From positions 1-64,000 of the forward strand of contig DATMPC010000011.1 of NCBI GenBank assembly GCA_035567895.1: a stretch of 64,000 nucleotides of DNA, written 5' to 3'. Positions 1 through 8,176 of the stretch are shown here, one piece after another. The translations under genes and the position numbers were made by a program. Below the pieces are notes generated by a model that searched no databases, was not told the DNA's origin, and worked only from the letters and a program-made list of their open reading frames with translations. Position 1 is the first letter of the stretch. Each line of letters starts with the position of its first letter. The DNA comes from Terriglobales bacterium (lineage in GTDB: Bacteria; Acidobacteriota; Terriglobia; Terriglobales; Acidobacteriaceae).

Positions 1-132
1 CCTTTGCACCGCACCTCGACTCGCCTACAAGAATCACGAGGCAACTCGGGCCCGGTCTGACAACTCCATCACCCACAGTACAACAGCAAAACTTCGACTG
101 AAGTCCGACGGAAACCAATTTCTTCACAGCTT

Positions 133-195
133 CCTGTCCCCAGGTTTCCCCCCAGGTTTCTTCCTGTCCCCAGGTTTCTTCCAGGTTTCTTTCCC
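133..195. repeat. Short direct repeats near the left edge
   Basis: The 16-base unit cctgtccccaggtttc occurs at 133-148 and 163-178, with partial units (ccaggtttc) between and after. The same vocabulary (ggggacagg) recurs at 43115 and 43365, so it is probably a dispersed low-complexity intergenic repeat. Nothing else is recognisable in positions 1-260. Confidence 0.5.
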
Positions 196-260
196 ACTTA
201 TCATGGATGTCCGCTTTTTCTCTTTCCGGTCCCCTTTTTCCCGCCCCCGTTCAAAGAGAA

Positions 261-599
261 TCAGTTGTCGTAAGAGTCCGCAAAAATCTCATGTCTCAAG
301 CTAAATCCCGCTGACTCGACAACATTCTTCGCTTTGGCCAAAAATCGCTGTCCATGCTGATCGGGCTTGTGCTTGAACACAACGTTGATTACTACTGGGC
401 GGCCTCTTGAATCTGGATAGCTTGTAAGAATCTCGCCGCTTTCAATGAAAGCGAGATACCAATTGATCTTCTCTTGCAGCATTAACTGGTGCTCATTGCT
501 GTTACTCCAATCCAGATGATCAGAAATCGTGAGAATGACTTCTCCCGTGGCTTTGTCAACTCCCGTAAAGTCGATAACCCTTGGCTGATCTACAGACAT
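261..599 (-). CDS. Candidate immunity protein (DUF6572-like)
   Basis: A 112-aa soluble protein without a signal peptide. The sequence (VIDFTGVDKATGEVILTISDH near residues 8-28, then LQEKINWYLAFIESGEI) resembles the DUF6572 family of small proteins often found beside polymorphic toxins. This is recognition from memory, not a search result. It is the last gene of the minus-strand Rhs locus, 28 bp downstream of the orphan Rhs toxin tip at 628, which is the classical position of a cognate immunity gene. The role as inhibitor of that nuclease-like toxin is inferred from position. It is expected to act in the cytoplasm, protecting the producer and its siblings. Confidence 0.6.
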   Translation of the reverse strand: MSVDQPRVIDFTGVDKATGEVILTISDHLDWSNSNEHQLMLQEKINWYLAFIESGEILTSYPDSRGRPVVINVVFKHKPDQHGQRFLAKAKNVVESAGFSLRHEIFADSYDN

Positions 600-627
600 G
601 CGTTTCGCTATGTTAATTAGACTCGGA

Positions 628-1401
628 CTACTTCTTGAGATCCTCTGGTCTGATCACCTTGACTTTAGTTGGGGGGATTTGTGAGCCTCCCGGGAAACCA
701 GGCTTACCGTGACCGCATACCGTACACCCTGTCCTTTCAATTTCTGGGAAGGCTTGCTTTTGCTTGTCGGTTAAAGGAGCTGTTTCTGATCCCTTTGCCT
801 CTGTCAGAGCAACTTTTTCAGACTCTTTGCCGGCAAAATCGAGTCTTGTTTTAACTCCACTCTCGGTCTTCACCGTAAGCTGTTCTACAACCCCTGCTTG
901 CTTCGATTCAAGTTCAGTCTTGACGACTTGCTCAAAGGCCTTTCCCGTGGCTTTATTTACGACCATTTGTTCCGCTTTCGACGTCGCACCCTTTAAGAGC
1001 CCCGTTTCTACGCCTTCTACCGCCCCTCCAGCCGCCAGGCCAACGAGGTCTAGAACGGCCTGAACAAATGGATGGCTCAAGGTTTTCACTAGGGCGTTCG
1101 CCAGGATCGGAGCTACCCTCCTCGATTCCTCCATTGCTTGTTCATAAGGCATTGGACCTTCGTGCCCATCCGGATCCGCGTGGCTCATGGGGTTGTTGCG
1201 GACGTAGCTGTAGAGGTTTAGGGATTGGGGTCGGAGAGGTCGGCGTAGGGGACGGGCTCGGGCTTGTCGGTCCAGTCCGGGCTCATCCAGCGTCCCATAG
1301 CGGAGGAGTAGTAGCGCGCGCCGAAATAGTCGAGGCTCGACTCCGAGTCGCGCTCCTTGCCGGTGAACTTGTAGTGGGTGGTAGTGATCTGCGGGTTCCA
1401 T
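628..1401 (-). CDS. Orphan Rhs toxin tip (nuclease-like), core frameshifted
   Basis: The open frame is 257 aa, but only the part from about 1235 down is in the Rhs frame (QSLNLYSYVRNNPMSHADPDGH). The N-terminal 55 or so residues are an out-of-frame reading of Rhs core DNA. Compared with the intact core at 2511-2776, the G run at about 1226-1229 is one base shorter, which breaks the reading frame. After the DPDGH border comes a unique tip of about 180 residues containing GKAFE, then TRLDF, then LTEAKGS. This E...D...ExK order is that of PD-(D/E)XK nucleases. The tip is probably silent unless recombined into the full-length Rhs gene upstream or expressed from an internal start. An immunity candidate follows at 261-599. 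Confidence 0.6.
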   Translation of the reverse strand: MEPADHYHPLQVHRQGARLGVEPRLFRRALLLLRYGTLDEPGLDRQARARPLRRPLRPQSLNLYSYVRNNPMSHADPDGHEGPMPYEQAMEESRRVAPILANALVKTLSHPFVQAVLDLVGLAAGGAVEGVETGLLKGATSKAEQMVVNKATGKAFEQVVKTELESKQAGVVEQLTVKTESGVKTRLDFAGKESEKVALTEAKGSETAPLTDKQKQAFPEIERTGCTVCGHGKPGFPGGSQIPPTKVKVIRPEDLKK

Positions 1402-1438
1402 TCCTGCCCGAAAGGCAGAAACGTGTTTTGCCAGACAG
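1174..1438 (-). repeat. Displaced Rhs core duplicate, copy A
   Basis: This segment is a near-identical copy (roughly 90 percent or better by eye) of the 3' Rhs core at 2511-2776. It encodes the YKFTGKERDSES...MGRWMSPDW...NPMSHAD border. It carries a one-base deletion in a G run relative to copy B. Such truncated cores provide homology for tip switching in Rhs loci. Confidence 0.85.
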
Positions 1439-1472
1439 ACCGACCTATTCAGTTATCAAGATCCCAGAATTC

Positions 1473-1958
1473 TTAAGAAGGCCTGATGTTTTCACTCGCC
1501 CAACCTGGAAGTAGACTCAGCACTACTCCCTCCGCAATCTCATGCTGTTGAGAAAACACAATCTTGTTATTTTTCTCCTGAAATGGAACCGTAACTGCCC
1601 AGTTGGTGATCGCAGGCCCTGAAAGAGTCAGCAGAATATTTCTCGGGGCGCCCTCTTGCTCGAGCTTTCCCCAGAAATAGCTCTGTTCGTCAAAGTCCTC
1701 ATCGGCGAATTCCTTAGAACGAGCAATAAAGATCGTAATTATGGCTAGAGCTTCATGTTCTTTCGCCTCGCGTATGATTTTCTCAGTAGAGTCAGCTTTA
1801 TGTTCCTCATCCTCTAGGTTCATCGGTCTCAGGACGGGCTCTCCCGATTTTGTAACGATGAAGGCTGTTGGATCTAGTGTGCGATCTTCCGCGAGGAACT
1901 TCTTCGAGAGCTCAAGAAGTTCCAGCGCGTACCCCTTTATGTCCAAATGTTCTGACAA
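1473..1958 (-). CDS. Candidate immunity protein of the full-length Rhs toxin
   Basis: A 161-aa acidic, soluble protein of no family I recognise; no signal peptide or membrane segment is seen. It starts 9 bp after the stop of the 1710-aa Rhs gene in the same orientation, so the two are almost certainly cotranscribed. It lies between the Rhs C-terminal tip and the displaced core copy, which is exactly where the cognate immunity gene sits in Rhs tip-displacement arrays. The immunity function is inferred from position alone. It could also be a chaperone or adaptor of the toxin. Confidence 0.55.
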   Translation of the reverse strand: MSEHLDIKGYALELLELSKKFLAEDRTLDPTAFIVTKSGEPVLRPMNLEDEEHKADSTEKIIREAKEHEALAIITIFIARSKEFADEDFDEQSYFWGKLEQEGAPRNILLTLSGPAITNWAVTVPFQEKNNKIVFSQQHEIAEGVVLSLLPGWASENIRPS

Positions 1959-1967
1959 TTTGGCAAC

Positions 1968-4900
1968 CTATTTGTCGAGAGGGTGTGTTTCGTTAGGAAG
2001 CTTCAATTTCTTGTATTCTTTCTCACGGTTCAGGTTCCTCTGCCGATTGGGGTGCCGTTCGGCTTCGAACGCTTTCCGAGTCTTGCCCTGTGCATTGACG
2101 ATATGGGCGTCCGGCTTTCTGTTTGAATCTAATCCCTTTACCTTCGTGTTGGATTCTACAGTTTCGCCCGGTTTCGCCTCGTCTTTGGCTTTCTCGACAA
2201 GCTCACCTACTTTCGCTTGGTGATCTGGTTTCCCTGGCGAGCCATAAGGATTAGGGGGTGATGCATCCTTGTGGAAGAGCAGTGGCGATCCCATCGGATC
2301 GGAACCAGAGATCGGAATTAAGCCACCATTGGCTTGGATTGCATCAAATCCTTTTTGAATCCAGCCTTTGGATTCGGCATATCCAACTGCGACAGCGGCG
2401 GTAACCGCACCGACAGCCTGTTCCACATATGGCGATAGCCGTTCCCAAACAGCTTGAACTGGTGGACTCTCAAGGATTTCTTCGACGACTGGATTTTGAT
2501 GACCGTCAGAATCCGCGTGGCTCATGGGGTTGTTGCGGACGTAGCCGTATAGGTTTAGGGATTGGGGGTCGGAGAGGTCGGCGTAGGGGACGGGCTCGGG
2601 CTTGTCGGCCCAGTCCGGGCTCATCCAGCGTCCCATGGCCGAGGAGTAGTAGCGCGCGCCGAAATAGTCGAGCATCGACTCCGAGTCGCGCTCCTTGCCG
2701 GTGAACTTATAGTGGTTGGTGGTGATCTGCGGGTTCCACTCCTGCCCGAAGGGCAGGAACGTGCCTTGCCAGATCGGCCAGCCTCCTTCGGAAGTCAGCA
2801 CTCGCGATGTGCCTAGATGGTCATCGTGATAGTACGTCGTGGTGAGGAAGGGGTACGGACCAGATCCAGCACTATGGTTGACTTCAAACAACCGTCCCGT
2901 GACTCCGCTCGTTCCACTTAGGCTCGCACTAGCTGAAGTTTCGCTCGTGTAAATTGGCCGAACCGTTCCGTCGGGGCTGACAATCACGATTTTGTCGTAA
3001 TAAATATCCCACACTCCAGGTTGCGTGTAGCCGTCCGCGTGAACGCTTACCGTCCCAAGTGTCTTACCAGCAAACTGCGAGATATCGACGATGCGCGAGT
3101 GCCATACGCCTGTTGTATTGTCGTTATTAAGCTGTTGGCCGTCTTGATCGTATGTATTCCAGTTGGAATTCGTGCCATCGGCGAACGACAACATCATACC
3201 GCCGCGTGCGCCGGCAGACTGCCACTGGCGGAAGTAGAGCTTGTCGCCGGATTGGACGACATAAGGAAGCCAAGCAACATTAGGCGTGTAAACCGTGTAC
3301 TGCCAGCCGCAATTCGAACAGTTGTTTCCCTGAATGTGGATGCGGTATTCGAAGGAATCGGCCTTCGCGATACGTTGCCCGTTTGCGTAGATGTAATCTG
3401 ACCAATCGCCGCTCGCAGGCTTGTACTCCGCGATTGGCTGGCCGTTAAAGTAGATATACTCAGTTGCGTCAGAGCCTACGTCCTTCCGCACGCGGTTGCC
3501 ATCGGCGTCGTAGGTGTACGTTGCGCCATTTGTGTCTACGCTCTTGATGCGACTCTCGGCGTCATAGATGTAGTTGTGGAAGGTATCACTCAGCAGGTTG
3601 CCAGCGGGATCGTAGTTGTAGCCAGTCTGTGAAATGCGGTTGTTCCCATCAAAGTTCGGCGTAAACGCCGCAGTACCAAACTGTTTGAGGTTTCCCCAGG
3701 GATCAGGCAAGAATGTTTGGTTGAAGTTGCCATCAGTCTGGCTCGCGCTAGTGATCCGGCTGAGCCAATCGTACGCGTAGCTCTGATTTCTCGTAGCGCT
3801 CAGTCCATCGACAACGCTCACCACATTACCAGCGTTCCCGTTATTGAAACTCGATTCACCGTAATAGAAAGCGCGATTCACCAAGTAGGGATTACCTGAA
3901 AGGCTCGCTTGGGATACTTGCTGAATCGGTTGCAGCCGAGAGTTGAGGTTTTCATAGTTCCAGACGCTATTTCCAAAATAGGACAATCGTAATGCGCCGG
4001 TCGGGTGGTAGCCAGGATTCCCACTGGCATTTTGGTAAGCCGTAAAGTATGAGTAACTAGCATATCCGCCGTTGAAATTATCGAAGTTTACATTCAAAAG
4101 CCGACCTACGGCGTTGTAACCCTCAGTAATCTTGCGCCCACTCGGATAAATAAGCGAGGTCAGGTGGCCGGCCAAGTCATAGGTTGCATTCACCGGGCTG
4201 CCGGTGTCGTTACAGTAGCTCGGAATACAACTACTCTGGCGCACAACGCGACCCATCGCATCGAACGAATACGTTGTCGCAGCGTTTACTTCATTCGAAA
4301 TATGAATCAGGCGGCCGACGGAATTGCTGACAGGGATGGAGTTCCCGCAGCATGTGTACACTGCCAGATCGTAGGTGTAATCGGTCGGTGGGGTTCCGTC
4401 AGAATGAGTCTTTAATGTCAACCGATGAAGCGGATCATAAGAGTAACTGGCCGCGATCCCTCGCGCGTCAGTCTTGCTGATCAGATTGCTATCTGCATCG
4501 TAACTGTAGCTCGTAGATCCCGATTCGGGATTGTATGCGGTTAACAACCGCGAGAGTGAATCATAAGTAAAGCTGCGCGTGCGCGGCGCGGAGCCGTCTC
4601 CCAGCTGATTGACGTAGGTGAGGTTGCCGAGAGCGTCATAGGTGTAATAGGTCGGATACGAGCCCGAGGTCAGCGAACCGGTGGACGGATTTGGTTCGAC
4701 TACCTGGGTAAGGCGGCCCAGCGCGTCGGTTGTGCTCTGTCGCTTGCGTCCGGTTTCATCGGTGACGACCACTGTCGGAAAGGCTGAGTAGTCGGTCTGG
4801 ACCGTGTTGCCATCTTGCCGTGTAAGGATGGTCTCTCGGCCTACGGCGTCATATGTGTGATAGGTCGTGCCATCCGTCGGAGACGGCGCAGCACTTCGAT

Positions 4901-7100
4901 ATGGATTGGTTACCGAGTACACGCGCCCTAGGGCGTCGTAAGTGGTATCGGTGATGTCCGCGCCTTCTGGGTCCGAGGTGAGCTGCGTCCGCTTGATTCG
5001 TCCCAAGCCATCGTAAAAGCTGTCGCTCACGACACTCGGATTCGGGGTTGCGAGAACGGTCTTGGTGATGTGCGGCGGGACAGGGTCGCCGTTGAAGTTA
5101 ATTGTGGCTTGGCCCCCGTCGGGATAATTTGCCGACAAGATCCGTCCAAGAGTGTCGTATGAATAGCCAGTCGATTGGTTGTTTTGGTCCGTGAAAGTCG
5201 TGAGCAGCCCAGTATTGAAATCGTAGTTGCCGGAGATGATGTGATGAATGCTGCCCGTATCCGGCATCTGCGTCTGCGTGACGTAGGCTCCAGCAAAGCT
5301 TGACGAGTAACTGTACGTAGTGGTGTGCCCGCCCGGATCGGTCACCTGATAAGGCATTCCCGTGTCGTAATAGGTTGTGGTAGCTTGCAGCGTTCCGCCG
5401 GTTGTGTTGAGCCATTCGCGAACGGAAGTCTGATTACCGCGTATTCCTGGATTGGGAATGCTTGTATCGTGCTGTGTTGTGATTCCTGAGCCCGCAAGGC
5501 CATACTCGTCGTATCCATAGCTGGTGGATGCGACTTGATTGCCTGCGCCATCGTAGACCGTCTTTGAGGAAGGGAGATCCAGAAAGTTGGCAGATAGATA
5601 CGACGAATTCGCAAACGCCTGATAGCCGTGATCCGTGCGGCGCAGAAGCGGACCGGGAGCACCCTGCCCGTAAGCGTACTCGCGAGTTTCTGAAGGATTT
5701 CCTGCGTACGAGATGTATTGCTGTCCGTAGTAATAGAAGCCGAGATTATGGTCGTAGTCAGTCTCGGTTTTCGACGTCAAACCGATTGGCCAAATCGTGG
5801 TGACGCGGATCGGGTGTACGTCCATGGCCGTCGTAGTGCCATCACCGCCGTTGTCAAACGGATTGGATTGCCACGAATAATCGGTATTAACAGTCTTGAG
5901 TAGAGTGCCGGAAGTTCGCGAGCCCTGGAAGTATTGCGTTGAGGTTTCGTAGAACGAGCACGATCCGCCAAGACCTGTGATGGTGTGGGTTGTATCGTTT
6001 CCGGCAGGATCAGTGACTACCACTCCGCCGTTCATCAGTCCGTAATTGGTCGTTTTCGGCCCAGAGCCGTCATTTGCATCCACGCTCCGGCTTACCACGA
6101 TTCGGCTTACTGGTATCAGCCCAGAACCACACATCGCACCGTTATTCCAACCATAGGAGATAGTTCCACCTGTAGGAAGCGTGATCCTGGTGATGTCTCC
6201 ATAATTGAAGCCCGTGCCGTCGCCCGCATACTCCAGCGTCCAAACCGGACTTGTCGTCCATCCGGTCCCGTTAAAGACAACAATGTTCTGCAACATTGTT
6301 TGCGTGGTACTCAGTTCTCTAATGGGATTGCTGTTGACGTCCGTGGCCTGAAAGTTTGTCTGAATGGGAACACTAACGTAGCAGTACTTGACTTGTCGCT
6401 GTACGCCCGACGGTCCAGGAAATGTACTGATGCCAGCGCTTACGATGGAACGTGGACCGTTACATCCGGAATAATCCGTAGTGACTGAGCCGCTACCCAG
6501 AGTTCTGCCAATGGTATCGGTTATAGAGCCATCGTTGTTCAGCGTTACATAGTTCCCGTTTGGATCTTCAACGACGTCAGCACGATGGCCGTTCCTGTTC
6601 AGAGTCGTTGAATTTCCAGTGGCTGGGTAGCCACCATAAAAAATTCCGGCGTTATCAATCGTTTCGTATCCACCATTTGCCGGAGCCATCTGGTGCTGTG
6701 CACCATCAAACGTGTAAGCCGAAAACAGGTACACACTCCCGTTGTATGTCCAATGGACACCGATCTGATCAGGGTCACTGGGTACCCAAGCAGGCTGAAA
6801 TTGCCACTTCCAACTGTCTGTACAAATGCCAAAGCGATTGCAGCTCTGAAACACCCAGAAGTGTTTGTTATTGGTCCAAAATGCAGTGATGTTTCGCTTT
6901 ACGCTGCCACGCTGCGGATAGCTCCACAAAGGAATGTGGACGATCAGGTTCCCGTTGGTAAGGCTGACAGTATCGATTGCGCCATCTTCATAGCTTCCGT
7001 AGGGCTTGAATCCCGTTTCTAGATTCGGGTTCTGCTGAGCGAAGGCGCTCAAGCCGAGCCAGAGACTAAGCAGTGAGGTCAGGTGAATCAGTAGCTTCAC
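1968..7100 (-). CDS. Rhs/YD-repeat polymorphic toxin with Sec signal peptide
   Basis: A 1710-aa protein. Residues 1-22 form a Sec signal peptide (SLWLGLSAFAQ). Many YD repeats of the type YDALGRV and YSYDPLHRL fill about residues 550-1250. The conserved Rhs-core end follows (DHLGTSRVL, YKFTGKERDSES, MGRWMSPDW, NPMSHADSDGH). From about residue 1530 a unique C-terminal tip of about 180 residues follows, with RKPDAHIV and AFEAERHPN. This spacing suggests a PD-(D/E)XK-like nuclease, but that is tentative. The start is GTG, and GTGA overlaps the stop of the upstream LolA-like gene, implying coupled translation. No VgrG, PAAR or T6SS gene is nearby, so secretion by Sec to the envelope is favoured. 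An immunity candidate starts 9 bp downstream. Confidence 0.88.
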   Translation of the reverse strand: MKLLIHLTSLLSLWLGLSAFAQQNPNLETGFKPYGSYEDGAIDTVSLTNGNLIVHIPLWSYPQRGSVKRNITAFWTNNKHFWVFQSCNRFGICTDSWKWQFQPAWVPSDPDQIGVHWTYNGSVYLFSAYTFDGAQHQMAPANGGYETIDNAGIFYGGYPATGNSTTLNRNGHRADVVEDPNGNYVTLNNDGSITDTIGRTLGSGSVTTDYSGCNGPRSIVSAGISTFPGPSGVQRQVKYCYVSVPIQTNFQATDVNSNPIRELSTTQTMLQNIVVFNGTGWTTSPVWTLEYAGDGTGFNYGDITRITLPTGGTISYGWNNGAMCGSGLIPVSRIVVSRSVDANDGSGPKTTNYGLMNGGVVVTDPAGNDTTHTITGLGGSCSFYETSTQYFQGSRTSGTLLKTVNTDYSWQSNPFDNGGDGTTTAMDVHPIRVTTIWPIGLTSKTETDYDHNLGFYYYGQQYISYAGNPSETREYAYGQGAPGPLLRRTDHGYQAFANSSYLSANFLDLPSSKTVYDGAGNQVASTSYGYDEYGLAGSGITTQHDTSIPNPGIRGNQTSVREWLNTTGGTLQATTTYYDTGMPYQVTDPGGHTTTYSYSSSFAGAYVTQTQMPDTGSIHHIISGNYDFNTGLLTTFTDQNNQSTGYSYDTLGRILSANYPDGGQATINFNGDPVPPHITKTVLATPNPSVVSDSFYDGLGRIKRTQLTSDPEGADITDTTYDALGRVYSVTNPYRSAAPSPTDGTTYHTYDAVGRETILTRQDGNTVQTDYSAFPTVVVTDETGRKRQSTTDALGRLTQVVEPNPSTGSLTSGSYPTYYTYDALGNLTYVNQLGDGSAPRTRSFTYDSLSRLLTAYNPESGSTSYSYDADSNLISKTDARGIAASYSYDPLHRLTLKTHSDGTPPTDYTYDLAVYTCCGNSIPVSNSVGRLIHISNEVNAATTYSFDAMGRVVRQSSCIPSYCNDTGSPVNATYDLAGHLTSLIYPSGRKITEGYNAVGRLLNVNFDNFNGGYASYSYFTAYQNASGNPGYHPTGALRLSYFGNSVWNYENLNSRLQPIQQVSQASLSGNPYLVNRAFYYGESSFNNGNAGNVVSVVDGLSATRNQSYAYDWLSRITSASQTDGNFNQTFLPDPWGNLKQFGTAAFTPNFDGNNRISQTGYNYDPAGNLLSDTFHNYIYDAESRIKSVDTNGATYTYDADGNRVRKDVGSDATEYIYFNGQPIAEYKPASGDWSDYIYANGQRIAKADSFEYRIHIQGNNCSNCGWQYTVYTPNVAWLPYVVQSGDKLYFRQWQSAGARGGMMLSFADGTNSNWNTYDQDGQQLNNDNTTGVWHSRIVDISQFAGKTLGTVSVHADGYTQPGVWDIYYDKIVIVSPDGTVRPIYTSETSASASLSGTSGVTGRLFEVNHSAGSGPYPFLTTTYYHDDHLGTSRVLTSEGGWPIWQGTFLPFGQEWNPQITTNHYKFTGKERDSESMLDYFGARYYSSAMGRWMSPDWADKPEPVPYADLSDPQSLNLYGYVRNNPMSHADSDGHQNPVVEEILESPPVQAVWERLSPYVEQAVGAVTAAVAVGYAESKGWIQKGFDAIQANGGLIPISGSDPMGSPLLFHKDASPPNPYGSPGKPDHQAKVGELVEKAKDEAKPGETVESNTKVKGLDSNRKPDAHIVNAQGKTRKAFEAERHPNRQRNLNREKEYKKLKLPNETHPLDK
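2511..2776 (-). repeat. Intact Rhs core 3' segment, copy B
   Basis: This is the in-frame counterpart of the displaced copy at 1174-1438. It lies within the Rhs gene immediately before the variable tip. The two copies run in the same direction about 1.34 kb apart. Recombination between them would delete the present tip and its immunity gene and join the downstream tip. Confidence 0.85.
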
Positions 7101-7933
7101 TGAGCACCTCCCGAAGTCTCAAAAAGAGCGGGAGAGATAGTTTCGTTCGTGGAGATGGAATCGATGATTACGGAGCTGGTATGCTTTCCGTTCTGAGATA
7201 CCTCAATGTGGAACGGGAAATAAACCCCGTCCACATTGCGAAAGTCCGAAAAGGCGGCCTGAGCATCCTCAAAGGTAAGGGCATCCACGGTGCTAGGCAC
7301 GCGGTAGTCCACTCGCAAGGGCAATCCAGTGCCCTGTTCGATGTACCAATCCTGCACCTGTAACACATCTGCGGGAGAACCTGTCTCGATCGCAAGCCGT
7401 ACATGTACTACGGCTTTTCCATCCGACACTTCCTGCGCAACAATCGTGTTTTTGAGAGCTCCTCCATTGCGCCTCCTGAATAAGACAACGGCTGGTAGAT
7501 GCAATGGAGGTGCTGCATCTGCCACGTACGCGAACAAACTCTGCCTTTTACCGTTCACTAACTGAGCCGGCGAACCGTGCCCACTGACAAACACGCGCAC
7601 GTTGGGTCCATCCCTGACCTCATCTCGAAATTCGAGCTTTGGCCCCGAGATGTCGTCGTCCCATGTAAACGCGAGACTGCGCTTGGAGTCTTCTTCGGGA
7701 AGCGCGATAGTTCCAGTGGCGTGCACATTCCTCAAAGAGGCAATTGCACGCTCTCCACCCAACGCTGCAATCGCGGCACGAATTACCGCTGAAGCATCCG
7801 CTGAATTTGAGCTTGTTACCGGCTTTGAAGTGGTATCGGCGGCCACTGGGCTCTGTGCAAGACAGTAGGTTGCGAAAACCAGAACGGCAGCGGAAAGAAC
7901 GCTCGGAAAGGCTCGACTCAGTTGTCTCTGCAA
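7097..7933 (-). CDS. Secreted LolA-like-fold protein coupled to Rhs
   Basis: A 278-aa protein with an N-terminal signal peptide (hydrophobic core SVLSAAVLVFATYCLA, cleavage near AQS). The body has the pattern of outer-membrane lipoprotein-sorting (LolA/LolB-like) domains: an ALGGERAIASLRNVHATGT start, alternating beta strands, and a late segment describing fit to a polar ligand surface (DWYIEQGTGLPLRVDY). The stop codon overlaps the Rhs start by four bases (GTGA), so the pair is one transcript with coupled translation. It may chaperone or tether the Rhs protein in the periplasm; this role is inferred. The family assignment is by pattern only. Confidence 0.6.
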   Translation of the reverse strand: MQRQLSRAFPSVLSAAVLVFATYCLAQSPVAADTTSKPVTSSNSADASAVIRAAIAALGGERAIASLRNVHATGTIALPEEDSKRSLAFTWDDDISGPKLEFRDEVRDGPNVRVFVSGHGSPAQLVNGKRQSLFAYVADAAPPLHLPAVVLFRRRNGGALKNTIVAQEVSDGKAVVHVRLAIETGSPADVLQVQDWYIEQGTGLPLRVDYRVPSTVDALTFEDAQAAFSDFRNVDGVYFPFHIEVSQNGKHTSSVIIDSISTNETISPALFETSGGAQ

Positions 7934-8176
7934 GGGGGAGGCCTCCAGTAACTCTTATTTACGGAAACTAGAGTTGCGGAAGCATACCGGAGAAAATCAA
8001 CTTGTCAACCTTCCCGTTGTGGAAATTCCGGAATACGGAACAGCCTGATGCAACACTTGTAGTTAGGCTATTGCAACAATCTGTGGAAAACTAGATCTTA
8101 ATTCCCAGAATGAGGCTTTTCCCTGTGTGCGGTCCTATTTGTACCACATAGGAACCCTGATTATTCCCAATAAGGA

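Noticed and set aside
628-1401. Reading the whole 257-codon frame as one functional protein
   Set aside because: The first about 55 residues are an out-of-frame translation of Rhs core DNA, so only the tip after about 1235 is meaningful.
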